The notes under the pieces: model-generated | Seen by the model: only the letters and a program-made list of their open reading frames with translations | Told to the model about the DNA's origin: nothing | The model's database searches: none | Part shown: positions 60,601-64,000 of the stretch, piece after piece | Numbering within the stretch: the first letter of the stretch is position 1 | How the letters are laid out: each line of letters starts with the position of its first letter | Made by a program: the position numbers and the translations under genes | From: Phoronis australis | Lineage: Eukaryota; Phoronida; Phoronidae | Direction of reading: 5' to 3' | Assembly (NCBI GenBank): GCA_002633005.1 | Contig: NMRA01000659.1 | Coordinates: 2,500-66,499, forward strand | DNA: 64,000 nt

Positions 60601-63076
60601 GCAACAGGTACAGGTCAGTCTAGCATCCACTCACAAACGTCACAAGGCTGAGATGACCAAACTAACCGAACGGAGTCGCGGTCTTGAGAAGGAAGTTGCT
60701 TCGCAGAGACAGCGGTGTCAGGCATTGGAAGCTGAGGTGGCCCGGCGTGAGGACGTGATTGGCCGATGTGAGCAAGACCTGCGTACCAACAGGGACGAGA
60801 TCAACGCAAAAGTTGATGAGGTATGCCTATATGAGGAAGATAATAGTTGTTATAGCTTTGTTAAGGTTATGCAGGACTTTAGAAAAATGCCAGGCAGATA
60901 TGACAACATGCTTTACTTGCACAGTTTTCAGGTGATATTTAGATTTAATTGTCTTTTTTTTGTCTTTGATATACCTCTCCAGGCTGCAGTAATCTTATTT
61001 CTGTTTTATTCCAGATTGAAAACTTGGAAACCGTTATCCGTGATGCCAAAGTGGAAGTTTCAGATTTACAGAAGTTGCTACGACAGTCTGAGAACTTGGT
61101 GAGATAGCTTAACTTACTAGGTCTTTGTTAAAAACTTGAGTTATCCACTGCTTAAGTTAATAGTTAAATCATTGTTAAATCTGTTGTTTTTCAACCAAGT
61201 ACTACCAATCTGTTCTCTTCATTCTTGGGAAATTAATGCCCAAACCTACTTTCACATGATTTTCGTTTACAATAAGGGTGCCTTCTTGTTAGACTTTATG
61301 CACTAAATTTGTACCTATTTGTATTTACTGCATTCACGTCTGGAATAGTCTGAGAAAACTATATGCTTGATGATCTTATCATTACAAAAAATTAGTGTAT
61401 TTTAGAACAGTAAAAGTTCTGCTTTTATCATTCTAGTGTGGCCAGCTGCAGGCGGAGTTAGAGCGAGTCCGTTCAGATCTGTCTGAAGCAAGGTCACAGT
61501 ACAAAGACTGTGCTCAGGAGGTGATTCATTGCTCAGTGTTTGTGTCAGACAACATTTGGTTGGCCATTCAAGTTTTTCACAAAAATATGGCAAGAACTGG
61601 TAATAAGACAGGGTACTGCCTGACTCTGTTGACTTCTTTTCTTCATTAATGTTTAAGCATGTGAGGCTGTTTTGTTTGTTTGAATAAGGTTATTAATGTT
61701 TATCATTACACCCCCTTAATTACCATCACTCATCTAATTATAATAAGTTATTACAAAGTTATCAATGCTGTTATTACAGCTTGCTCGTCACGAGGAGAAA
61801 CTAGTCATCATGGAGCAGAGTCTTACCTCTACACAGGAGCAGCTAAGCGACCGAGTCACGGAAGTTGTGCGGTTCGAACAGGCCAATCGCAAGCTGCAGA
61901 CTGAGGTCAAGACATTGCGTGAGCGTAACCATAGTTACGAGGAGGAGGTGAAGGAACAGAAGGCTGCTCTAGACAAGTTACGGAAGGATCTTGTTGGTGT
62001 GAAGGAAGAGTGCCACTCGGCCAACCAGGAAGTGATCACATTCCGCCAGCAGTCGCACAAGCTCGAGGTGGAGCTAGAGGGCGCTAGGAGTCACGAGCAG
62101 CTGCTCAATGAACAGGTAAGAGAAAGTGGCAGCTGAGTACTGGAGAGGTGCTCAGTATAGTTTGAGTTGTTGACAATTCAATGCAGTGTCTTCAACTGAA
62201 CTTTTAAGGAAATGGGTAATTAGCAATGTACTTGGTGAGGCTGGTGAATTGCCAGCAGTGTGATTTAACTAATGATCATGAGTGCAGAGCTTCGTAGTGC
62301 AATGTGAGATAACTTTGAGTGTGCACAAATAGCCCTTGGCTTAGGCTTGGCTGCCATTTTTGGTGCTCTTTACTAAAATTATTGAACCTTCAAAGTGCAG
62401 CCTTGTGTGATTATTCTGATTGTATTAATTAAACTATTTGTGTGCATCATAGACTACAGTGCATTTATCACCACCTACATTATCAATGCATGAGATCTGT
62501 AATCTTGAGTACAAGTTGCAGTGTCCTTGTTCACTAGCGGTATTTGACGAGCTTGCTTGTGTTACGACTGGGATGTACGTCAGCTGATTATGGTTGTTTG
62601 TTGTGTCATTAGACTTTGAAGTTTGCAATTGCGTGCCCTGAATATTGCCTGAAATATTCATGACACCAAAGACTCTACCAATTAAAAGGAGTACATCAAA
62701 AGGCTTTTTAATGCCGAAAATTTTCTTTGAATCGCATTGCTAGGCGATGAAATAGATACCAAAATTTCCCATTTAAATTTGTTAACCGAATTCTGAGATT
62801 AGCACATGAAGTAGGTGGTGCCTCTGTTGAGAATTTCATTAAAGAATACCACAGTTGTGAATCTCTGTGATTTGTGTCTGCATGGACTGCGATGGTTTCA
62901 CATTGCAGGTTGAGCAACAGGACTCTATCCTGTCCCAACTTCAGTCGGAGATCCGTGCAGAGCGCGGCCGCCAACAGGAGTCCAACAAGCAGCTGCAGCA
63001 GTGCAAGAAGCTGATCACAGAGCTGCAGGATGAGCTGGAGGGCTGTCAAAAGCAGCAGAAGGAGTTCACAGCCAAG
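24435..63076 (+). CDS. Giant coiled-coil protein gene (39 coding exons, 3' end outside window)
   Basis: Thirty-nine exons on the plus strand give about 1,891 residues in one frame, still open at the right edge. From about residue 40 on the protein is almost continuous charged heptad repeat, rich in Glu, Gln, Lys, Leu and Arg with very little Pro. A motif of the form basic-acidic-acidic-x-Ile-x-x-Leu recurs (ARRDDTIQKL, SRRDITIKQL, QSRDQVIQSL, KQKDEKIREL, SEKDESIAKL, ARREDVIGRC). Apart from one phase-2 junction, all introns are phase 0. The start at 24435 has a good context (AAAATGG). No motor, kinase, GRIP or membrane segment is visible. The N-terminal block (EEFKRLYESRLRRLD, IEDMSDQNEVLVQTVEELE) looks like the conserved head of centrosomal or sperm-flagellar coiled-coil proteins; PMFBP1-like or CCDC-type names are guesses. 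Confidence 0.85.
24636..26861 (+). other. Intron 1 of the coiled-coil gene
   Basis: About 2.2 kb. No phase-compatible exon with good splice sites and no recognised repeat family. Open frames at 25399-25632 and 25685-25915 look non-coding. Confidence 0.45.
26862..27011 (+). CDS. Coiled-coil gene, coding exon 2
   Basis: 150 bp, acceptor TTCTCTTCAG, donor GTAGGA, phase 0/0, residues 68-117. It begins MRIRIMQSYIEDMSDQNEVL and has a clean heptad pattern. It ends in a Ser/Thr cluster (RTSSSTQ). This is the most family-like stretch for an ortholog search. Confidence 0.9.
27116..27357. mobile_element. 22-bp minisatellite framed by a perfect 12-bp inverted repeat
   Basis: ATTATGCATGAT (27116-27127) and ATCATGCATAAT (27346-27357) are exact reverse complements. 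Between them sit ten near-identical 22-bp units starting CAGACTGCTGTAGCAGACTT; only two single-base variants stand out (CAAACTG and CAGGCTG). Each unit itself contains CTGCT-GT-AGCAG. This resembles non-autonomous elements with a tandem-repeat core known from marine invertebrates (inference). Confidence 0.7.
27358..30065 (+). other. Intron 2 of the coiled-coil gene, right of the minisatellite
   Basis: It holds dispersed repeat D at 27930-28035 and then about 2 kb with nothing recognised, up to the candidate alternative first exon at 30066. Confidence 0.45.
27930..28035 (+). repeat. Dispersed repeat D, copy 1
   Basis: It contains AGAAGAAACGGTTTGTCTT, TATTTGAGGTCATTGCA and TTCCCATGACCTTATAAACC. 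The reverse complement of these blocks occurs in the same order at 49510-49625. Confidence 0.55.
30066..30131 (+). CDS. Candidate alternative first coding exon of the coiled-coil gene
   Basis: An ATG at 30066 opens 22 codons (starts MSRRGSLSTPKKVTWKEP) that end at a GTAACT donor in phase 0 and fit coding exon 3. The frame has an upstream in-frame TGA, and the apparent acceptor at 30024 would bring a phase that does not match exon 2. It therefore works only as an alternative start, not as a cassette. The RRGS sequence resembles a PKA-type phosphorylation site (inference). Confidence 0.45.
31133..31216 (+). CDS. Coiled-coil gene, coding exon 3
   Basis: 84 bp (28 codons), acceptor TTCTTATTTAG, donor GTACAG, phase 0/0, residues 118-145. 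It starts EYMNQARSFEQEARRLAI and is strongly helical. Confidence 0.85.
31554..31756 (+). CDS. Coiled-coil gene, coding exon 4 (contains a non-coil segment)
   Basis: 203 bp, acceptor GCATTTCAG, donor GTACGT, phase 0 in and phase 2 out, residues 146-213. After a heptad stretch it has a segment with Gly, Trp and Phe (ARTTGRWNIEDLTFRDITFE) that breaks the coil. This may be a hinge or docking site. Confidence 0.85.
31911..32297 (+). mobile_element. MITE-like element, family B (about 385 bp)
   Basis: The left end GCGGTAAAAATTCTCCAATT and the right end CTGGAGAATTTTTACTGTAA are inverted repeats of about 25 bp. The body matches 54206-54557 throughout (ACAGAGTCTGAA, GACAGTTCATCAA, TTTGGTACAAGTTCTGACCT). 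It lies in the intron between exons 4 and 5. Confidence 0.75.
32381..32516 (+). CDS. Coiled-coil gene, coding exon 5
   Basis: 136 bp, acceptor CCCATTGTACAG, donor GTAGGT. It completes a Thr codon and adds 45 codons, residues 214-258, including EILEEHVAELKKELDRRMEL. It is the only exon entered out of phase 0. Confidence 0.85.
32836..33003 (+). CDS. Coiled-coil gene, coding exon 6
   Basis: 168 bp (56 codons, eight heptads), acceptor TCTTTGTGCAG, donor GTGAGG, phase 0/0, residues 259-314. It contains the recurrent motif as DRDLAVMKLKSNL. Confidence 0.9.
33025..33430 (+). repeat. Degenerate tandem array, unit about 50-60 bp
   Basis: At least six diverged copies of a unit containing GGGGTGTGGCTAGATGCTTT, then GACAGGCAGCTGAAGGCAAA. 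The array starts about 20 bp after exon 6 and fills the left half of the following intron. Confidence 0.65.
33937..34083 (+). CDS. Coiled-coil gene, coding exon 7
   Basis: 147 bp (49 codons, seven heptads), acceptor GATGTTTTACAG, donor GTAAGT, phase 0/0, residues 315-363. It starts LESKEREISSLKLKVKDE. Confidence 0.9.
35389..35619 (+). CDS. Coiled-coil gene, coding exon 8 (possible atypical or alternative exon)
   Basis: 231 bp open in phase 0/0, acceptor TTTGTCTTGGCAG, donor GTGAGT. The 77 codons are unlike the rest: rich in Cys, Tyr and Val at the start (NAVTVVCSYYNCTMD), then acidic (GYSGDEELDDMTYV), then mildly helical. Splice sites and frame are good, and the length is a whole number of heptads. 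It could be an alternative exon or a chance open stretch: exons 7 and 9 also join in frame without it. Confidence 0.45.
35773..35852 (+). repeat. Short tandem array, unit about 20-22 bp
   Basis: Three to four copies of GAACCACTGAATCATGTGTG with substitutions, in the intron after exon 8. Confidence 0.5.
36349..36432 (+). CDS. Coiled-coil gene, coding exon 9
   Basis: 84 bp, acceptor TTATGTTTCAG, donor GTAAGT, phase 0/0, residues 441-468. It starts LAKCNDAVRQLKTDF. Confidence 0.9.
37037..37120 (+). CDS. Coiled-coil gene, coding exon 10
   Basis: 84 bp, acceptor TCCCAAAAG (weak tract), donor GTAGGA, phase 0/0, residues 469-496. It starts VNHYERRIQQLEKDLQES. Confidence 0.88.
37730..37888 (+). CDS. 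Coiled-coil gene, coding exon 11
   Basis: 159 bp (53 codons), acceptor CTCGTTTACAAAG, donor GTGAGT, phase 0/0, residues 497-549. It contains the repeat motif as ARRDDTIQKLRVDV. The 159-bp length recurs in exons 19 and 21. Confidence 0.9.
38212..38274 (+). CDS. Coiled-coil gene, coding exon 12
   Basis: 63 bp (21 codons, three heptads), acceptor CCTTGATTGTAG, donor GTAACA, phase 0/0, residues 550-570, starting LDKHKNNLDKLDHR. Confidence 0.85.
38380..38480 (-). mobile_element. Truncated family B element
   Basis: It starts GGTAAAAATTCTTCAATTTG and continues through a segment matching the reverse complement of the right end of the 31911 copy (TGTCCCAAATTCTAGAAATAAG region). The rest of the element is absent. 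Confidence 0.5.
38480..40257 (+). other. Intron between coiled-coil exons 12 and 13
   Basis: It contains the foldback element at 38922-39014. The remainder (39.0-40.2 kb) is T-rich with only chance open frames. Confidence 0.45.
38922..39014. mobile_element. Short foldback element
   Basis: The left end TATATAGGGTGATTCTCCC pairs with the right end GGAGAATCACCTTGTATA, and the inner CAAAACAG pairs with CTGTCTC. The total length is about 93 bp, in the intron between exons 12 and 13. Confidence 0.6.
40258..40341 (+). CDS. Coiled-coil gene, coding exon 13
   Basis: 84 bp, acceptor CTCTTGACATTGCAG, donor GTGTGT, phase 0/0, residues 571-598, starting LQRAERKISQLEEELGV. Confidence 0.9.
41100..41183 (+). 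CDS. Coiled-coil gene, coding exon 14
   Basis: 84 bp, acceptor CTGTATCTCAACAG, donor GTACTG, phase 0/0, residues 599-626, starting VGRLQSQLSRCDGDLQR. It is more GC-rich than its introns. Confidence 0.88.
41569..41780 (+). repeat. Three-copy tandem array, unit about 70 bp
   Basis: Each copy runs AGTAAAGGTTAGACAGCTAG, TTAAACTCTTGTAGGTG, TTAACACTGTCACACACTAC. The second and third copies carry small deletions. Confidence 0.65.
41781..44420 (+). other. Intron between coiled-coil exons 14 and 15, right part
   Basis: The longest gap between exons in the middle of the gene. An exon-like open stretch after CTTCCTCTGCAG at 43324 is out of phase with both neighbours and was rejected. A possible diverged repeat lies at 42370-42790. 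Confidence 0.45.
42370..42790 (+). repeat. Possible diverged dispersed repeat
   Basis: Two internal sub-repeats resemble each other (TTTTGATGAAATTTGACACA and TTGATGGATTTCGGTGAAAT). A second copy of the whole block was not found in the window, so this is only a suspicion based on the phrase-like internal repetition. Confidence 0.25.
44421..44489 (+). CDS. Coiled-coil gene, coding exon 15
   Basis: 69 bp (23 codons), acceptor TGTGTGTGTGCAG, donor GTAGGC, phase 0/0, residues 627-649, starting SSATLLDQELLFLRARR. It is one of the few exons that is not a whole number of heptads. Confidence 0.8.
45769..45843 (+). CDS. Coiled-coil gene, coding exon 16
   Basis: 75 bp (25 codons), acceptor GCTTTCTTTAG, unusual donor GTTTGA, phase 0/0, residues 650-674, starting IQKLTETLDKVQASS. 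Confidence 0.8.
46212..46358 (+). CDS. Coiled-coil gene, coding exon 17
   Basis: 147 bp (seven heptads), acceptor TTTCCCAACAG, donor GTGAGA, phase 0/0, residues 675-723. It contains AERHDMIMQLKADK and RHRGDVIKQLRDEV, two copies of the repeat motif. Confidence 0.9.
46917..46975 (+). repeat. Short ATGTATTGCAC-type array
   Basis: Four diverged copies of GCATGTATTGCACATGTATT-like sequence inside the intron after exon 17. The long open frame at 46731-47117 runs across it and is not considered a gene. Confidence 0.5.
47835..47918 (+). CDS. Coiled-coil gene, coding exon 18
   Basis: 84 bp, acceptor ATTTTTACAG, donor GTAGGT, phase 0/0, residues 724-751, starting LQDRESRLGQVEGELAEY. Its last 25 bases plus the donor are copied twice in the following intron (see the repeat at 47894-48060). 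Confidence 0.9.
47894..48060 (+). repeat. Tandem duplication of exon 18 end with splice donor
   Basis: The block AGTAGATACCTGGCCCAGAA begins in exon 18, runs across its donor, and reappears about 59 bp later with ACACGGAG in place of ACACAGAG. A third, more diverged copy reads AGTAGATATCTGGCTCAGAA. In the second and third copies the donor GAG-GTAGGT is changed to GAGATGG and GAGGGGA, so they have no functional donor. Confidence 0.75.
48391..48549 (+). CDS. Coiled-coil gene, coding exon 19
   Basis: 159 bp, acceptor TCGTACATAG, donor GTAAGG, phase 0/0, residues 752-804, starting LDQLQANLLEQNSNAGHQE. Confidence 0.88.
49197..49343 (+). CDS. Coiled-coil gene, coding exon 20
   Basis: 147 bp (seven heptads), acceptor GGGCTTTTTTCAG, donor GTGAAT, phase 0/0, residues 805-853, starting IKSKEDQIDSIHGQRSQLD. 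Confidence 0.9.
49510..49625 (-). repeat. Dispersed repeat D, copy 2
   Basis: Inverted copy of 27930-28035: TTGATCAAACATAAAATCTG, AAGGTCATGGGAACATT, TGCAATGACCTCAAATATAA and AAACCGTTTCTTCT. Confidence 0.55.
49871..49891 (+). CDS. Possible 21-bp micro-exon of the coiled-coil gene
   Basis: Between exons 20 and 21, an AAG acceptor and a GTTAAT donor bracket exactly seven codons (VSTLQNE) in phase 0/0. One heptad would fit the exon-size rule of this gene, but both splice sites are weak. It is not counted in residue numbering. Confidence 0.25.
49910..50026 (+). repeat. 30-bp minisatellite, four copies
   Basis: Units starting at 49910, 49940, 49970 and 50000 (ACACGTCTGCTATCCATTGT followed by GAGTATGCGC) are identical except that the last is cut at 27 bp. 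Perfect identity points to a recent expansion. Confidence 0.8.
50178..50336 (+). CDS. Coiled-coil gene, coding exon 21
   Basis: 159 bp, acceptor CCACTTGTAG, donor GTAATT, phase 0/0, residues 854-906. It starts with the repeat motif ISRRDITIKQLDSDLS. Confidence 0.9.
50614..50697 (+). CDS. Coiled-coil gene, coding exon 22
   Basis: 84 bp, acceptor TTACATTTGTAG, donor GTAGGA, phase 0/0, residues 907-934, starting VKRREETLQQLRLQS. Confidence 0.9.
51188..51265 (+). repeat. Two-copy tandem duplication before exon 23
   Basis: GACTGTATGTCGTGTGACAG and AACTGTATCTTGTGTGACAG are followed by related GGTTGTAT sequence. The second copy runs into the exon 23 branch-point and acceptor region. Confidence 0.5.
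51271..51333 (+). CDS. Coiled-coil gene, coding exon 23
   Basis: 63 bp (three heptads), acceptor TATGTCATTTCAG, donor GTAAGC, phase 0/0, residues 935-955, starting IAQANRTIEQLKTQKTD. Confidence 0.88.
51931..52098 (+). CDS. Coiled-coil gene, coding exon 24
   Basis: 168 bp (eight heptads), acceptor CTTCACCTAAG, donor GTACAA, phase 0/0, residues 956-1011. It starts with the repeat motif VQSRDQVIQSLEDRCE. Confidence 0.9.
52776..52943 (+). CDS. Coiled-coil gene, coding exon 25
   Basis: 168 bp (eight heptads), acceptor TTGTTTCAACAG, donor GTAACA, phase 0/0, residues 1012-1067, including KQRDEMISKLGAEIKTLR. Confidence 0.9.
53573..53668 (+). CDS. Coiled-coil gene, coding exon 26
   Basis: 96 bp (32 codons), acceptor CTTTTATTTGCAG, donor GTAATT, phase 0/0, residues 1068-1099, starting CQKQGDTVTKLKELLHR. 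A four-copy 83-bp tandem array begins 8 bp past the exon end. Confidence 0.88.
53676..54001 (+). repeat. 83-bp tandem array, four copies
   Basis: Copies begin at 53676, 53759, 53841 and 53924 with ACAGCCGCTGTTTTGATGCA or a close variant, and end in TGTGTATTGTCAGCACAT. They start 8 bp after the exon 26 donor and differ by a few substitutions. Confidence 0.8.
54206..54557 (+). mobile_element. MITE-like element, family B
   Basis: It begins GGTAAAAGTTTTCCAGTTTA and ends CCCAAACTGGAAAATTTTTA. Internal landmarks in the same order as the 31911 copy are ACAGAGTCTGAAAATAGGC, GGCAGTTCATGAAG and TTTGGTACAAGCTCTGACC. It lies in the intron before exon 27. Confidence 0.75.
54749..54832 (+). CDS. Coiled-coil gene, coding exon 27
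   Basis: 84 bp, acceptor GTCCTTTTGCAG, donor GTACGG, phase 0/0, residues 1100-1127, starting NKQKDEKIRELQEDLLES. Confidence 0.9.
55247..55498 (+). CDS. Coiled-coil gene, coding exon 28
   Basis: 252 bp (84 codons, three 28-residue units), acceptor ATTGTTGTTAG, donor GTGTGG, phase 0/0, residues 1128-1211. It contains two repeat motifs: RHEETIGHLKEEN and NRDTVILKLKTEL. Confidence 0.9.
55506..55540 (+). repeat. TAGT tetranucleotide tract
   Basis: TTAGTTAGTTAGCTAGCTAG and further TTAG units lie directly after the exon 28 donor. A simple microsatellite. Confidence 0.6.
55901..56005 (+). CDS. Coiled-coil gene, coding exon 29
   Basis: 105 bp (35 codons, five heptads), acceptor TTTTTTGCTCAG, donor GTAACT, phase 0/0, residues 1212-1246, starting INIKDDEQDRLKAKIKEL. 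Confidence 0.9.
56665..56820 (+). CDS. Coiled-coil gene, coding exon 30
   Basis: 156 bp (52 codons), acceptor TTGTGTTCCCAG, weak donor GTGGCT, phase 0/0, residues 1247-1298, starting AAQSSQTISQLEHSNQ. The right end is the least certain donor in the gene. Confidence 0.8.
56930..56989 (+). repeat. Exact 30-bp duplication
   Basis: CTTGTGCAAGACTTGAACCC plus ten more bases occurs twice in direct succession with no difference, in the intron after exon 30. Confidence 0.8.
57381..57530 (+). CDS. Coiled-coil gene, coding exon 31
   Basis: 150 bp (50 codons), acceptor GTTTCTCACTAG, donor GTAAAA, phase 0/0, residues 1299-1348, starting DLATMKDELEQVKAELAD. Confidence 0.88.
58202..58432 (+). CDS. Coiled-coil gene, coding exon 32
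   Basis: 231 bp (77 codons, eleven heptads), acceptor CCAATCTGTGCAG, donor GTGAGT, phase 0/0, residues 1349-1425. It starts MTRLEDTINQQNDTLTQN and has Cys residues at FREKCDQCLEQ. Confidence 0.9.
59150..59380 (+). CDS. Coiled-coil gene, coding exon 33
   Basis: 231 bp (77 codons, eleven heptads), acceptor TATTCTCATTAG, donor GTATGG, phase 0/0, residues 1426-1502, starting with the repeat motif ISEKDESIAKLKNDL. Confidence 0.9.
59814..60065 (+). CDS. Coiled-coil gene, coding exon 34
   Basis: 252 bp (84 codons), acceptor TATCGTTCAG, donor GTATGT, phase 0/0, residues 1503-1586. It contains AEKEEVIRNLDAENERLR and a His-rich patch (DSHAHTN). Confidence 0.9.
60100..60530 (+). repeat. Dispersed repeat C, copy 2
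   Basis: Landmarks TCTCAGAAATGGCTGAAGGA, CATGCTTTATGCAC and CTTTTGCATGAGGGGCTATC match copy 1 in the same orientation and spacing. It fills most of the intron between exons 34 and 35. Confidence 0.5.
60578..60820 (+). CDS. Coiled-coil gene, coding exon 35
   Basis: 243 bp (81 codons), acceptor TTATTCCATTCAG, donor GTATGC, phase 0/0, residues 1587-1667. It contains VARREDVIGRCEQDLR and is basic in the first half. Confidence 0.9.
61015..61098 (+). CDS. Coiled-coil gene, coding exon 36
   Basis: 84 bp, acceptor GTTTTATTCCAG, donor GTGAGA, phase 0/0, residues 1668-1695, starting IENLETVIRDAKVEVSD. Confidence 0.9.
61437..61520 (+). CDS. Coiled-coil gene, coding exon 37
   Basis: 84 bp, acceptor TATCATTCTAG, donor GTGATT, phase 0/0, residues 1696-1723, starting CGQLQAELERVRSDLSE. 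Confidence 0.9.
61780..62115 (+). CDS. Coiled-coil gene, coding exon 38
   Basis: This is the longest exon: 336 bp, exactly four 84-bp units (112 codons). Acceptor TGTTATTACAG, donor GTAAGA, phase 0/0, residues 1724-1835. It starts LARHEEKLVIMEQSLTST and is a continuous coil. Confidence 0.92.
62909..63076 (+). CDS. Coiled-coil gene, coding exon 39 (last in window)
   Basis: 168 bp (eight heptads), acceptor TTCACATTGCAG, donor GTCAGT, phase 0/0, residues 1836-1891, starting VEQQDSILSQLQSEIRAE. The frame is open and no stop codon is reached, so the gene continues to the right. Confidence 0.9.
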
Positions 63077-64000
63077 GTCAGTGGGAGGAGTTTGGTGCTG
63101 TCACCAGCAGTGTTATGTGTGTGGCGGTTGGGCCTTGTTCTCTGACAAGCAGCTGTGTACTATCTAGGAATGTTGTGGGTGGAGCTACTGTGTGTTACTG
63201 TGTTGTCTTTGTGGGCAGGACCTTGTTCCATGCCAGTAGCCCTGTTTACAACTTAATGAGTGGAACTTTATGCCGTGACAAACGAGACCTACATATTGTG
63301 TAACTTTCTGTTGCCTGTGTGAATGCTGTCTTGTTCTGAGACAAATAGCATGTGGATGGGGTTTTGTTCCAGTTACAAGCAGCTGTATATTTATCTTACA
63401 GACATTCTTTATTGGTTGTACTTTGTGCGCTAGTAAGCTTCTATTCCGTCAAAAGTGCAACTGTGACTCCAAACAGGGGTTGGAAAGTATAATCGGAAAG
63501 TGACCCACATTTTGGGTAGTAAAGGGTCAAAAGACTCGTTGTTAGTTACAGTAATTGCCTTTAACTTTTGTTTATGACGTTGAAGCAACAATAAAAATAA
63601 CTTTTACCTTTGGCGGATGATGTCTACTCTATTGTTTACCATCTTATGCTAAGAGATTTTTTCGTGTCCTAGATGAGGTGTCATTTTGGCCTACTGAGCA
63701 AAGGTGCACGAGGCAGTTGTTGGATTTACGCAAAGCAGTGGTTGCAAAATTATTCTTGGCAATTTTATTACTGATTTGGTGTTTTCTGTCTAGTAACTTG
63801 CCTCTTGATAATGTTTAGAAGTTAAAGTGGATAATATATTAAAAAAAATCATTTCAGTCAACTGGCGAAGGCGGCCATTTTGTACTAGATCCATGCACTT
63901 TTATCCTGCTGTAAAGATATCCACCAGAGATGTCTTATTTTTTTGTCTGTGGCTTCACCAAACTTATAATTTTGCTAGTTCGCTACGAGGTGGAAAATAG
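63077..64000 (+). other. Intron after coiled-coil exon 39, to the window edge
   Basis: No convincing exon. A CATTTCAG acceptor at 63857 is followed by only 18 open codons and no donor. The next exon must lie beyond 64000. Confidence 0.45.

Noticed and set aside
63858-63915. Possible next exon after CATTTCAG near the right edge
   Set aside because: It reaches a stop after 18 codons with no donor, and the composition is not coiled coil.

Overview
This window looks like nuclear DNA of an intron-rich metazoan, most likely an invertebrate. The reasons are canonical GT-AG introns of about 0.3-4 kb, AT-rich introns full of small inverted-repeat (MITE-like) elements and minisatellites, short exons, and no operon, Shine-Dalgarno or long-ORF structure. 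The clade cannot be fixed from sequence alone. All gene models were built by hand from splice signals, reading phase and open frame. No alignment or transcript data were available.

Two head-to-head genes share a control region at about 23.70-24.43 kb. It holds a perfect palindromic CRE (TGACGTCA), an E-box (CACGTG) and two CCAAT boxes.

The left gene is on the minus strand, coding from 20457 down to 362 and running off the left edge. It has 14 phase-consistent coding exons giving at least 744 residues: a basic, Pro/Ser/Thr-rich, apparently disordered N-terminal half; an Asp/Asn/Glu-rich acidic middle with Pro-Glu repeats; and a C-terminal module of three complete EF-hand loops plus the start of a fourth. 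A second possible first exon lies at 15774-15844.

The right gene is on the plus strand, coding from 24435 to 63076 and running off the right edge. It has 39 proposed coding exons giving about 1,890 residues, almost all long heptad-repeat coiled coil. Of its 38 splice junctions, 37 are phase 0. Twenty-six of 36 internal phase-0/0 exons are exact multiples of 21 bp (whole heptads), and ten are exactly 84 bp (28 codons, four heptads). The architecture suggests a structural scaffold (centrosomal, ciliary, sperm-tail or myosin-rod-like), but no ortholog can be named with confidence. A possible alternative first exon is at 30066-30131.

The introns hold the other notable material: a ten-copy 22-bp minisatellite bracketed by a perfect 12-bp inverted repeat (27116-27357); two MITE-like families that share an outer terminal sequence; two compact foldback elements (20656-20804 and 38922-39014); three further pairs of dispersed repeats; and several tandem arrays, one of which copies an exon end together with its splice donor (47894-48060).

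No rRNA, tRNA, CRISPR array or autonomous transposase gene was seen.
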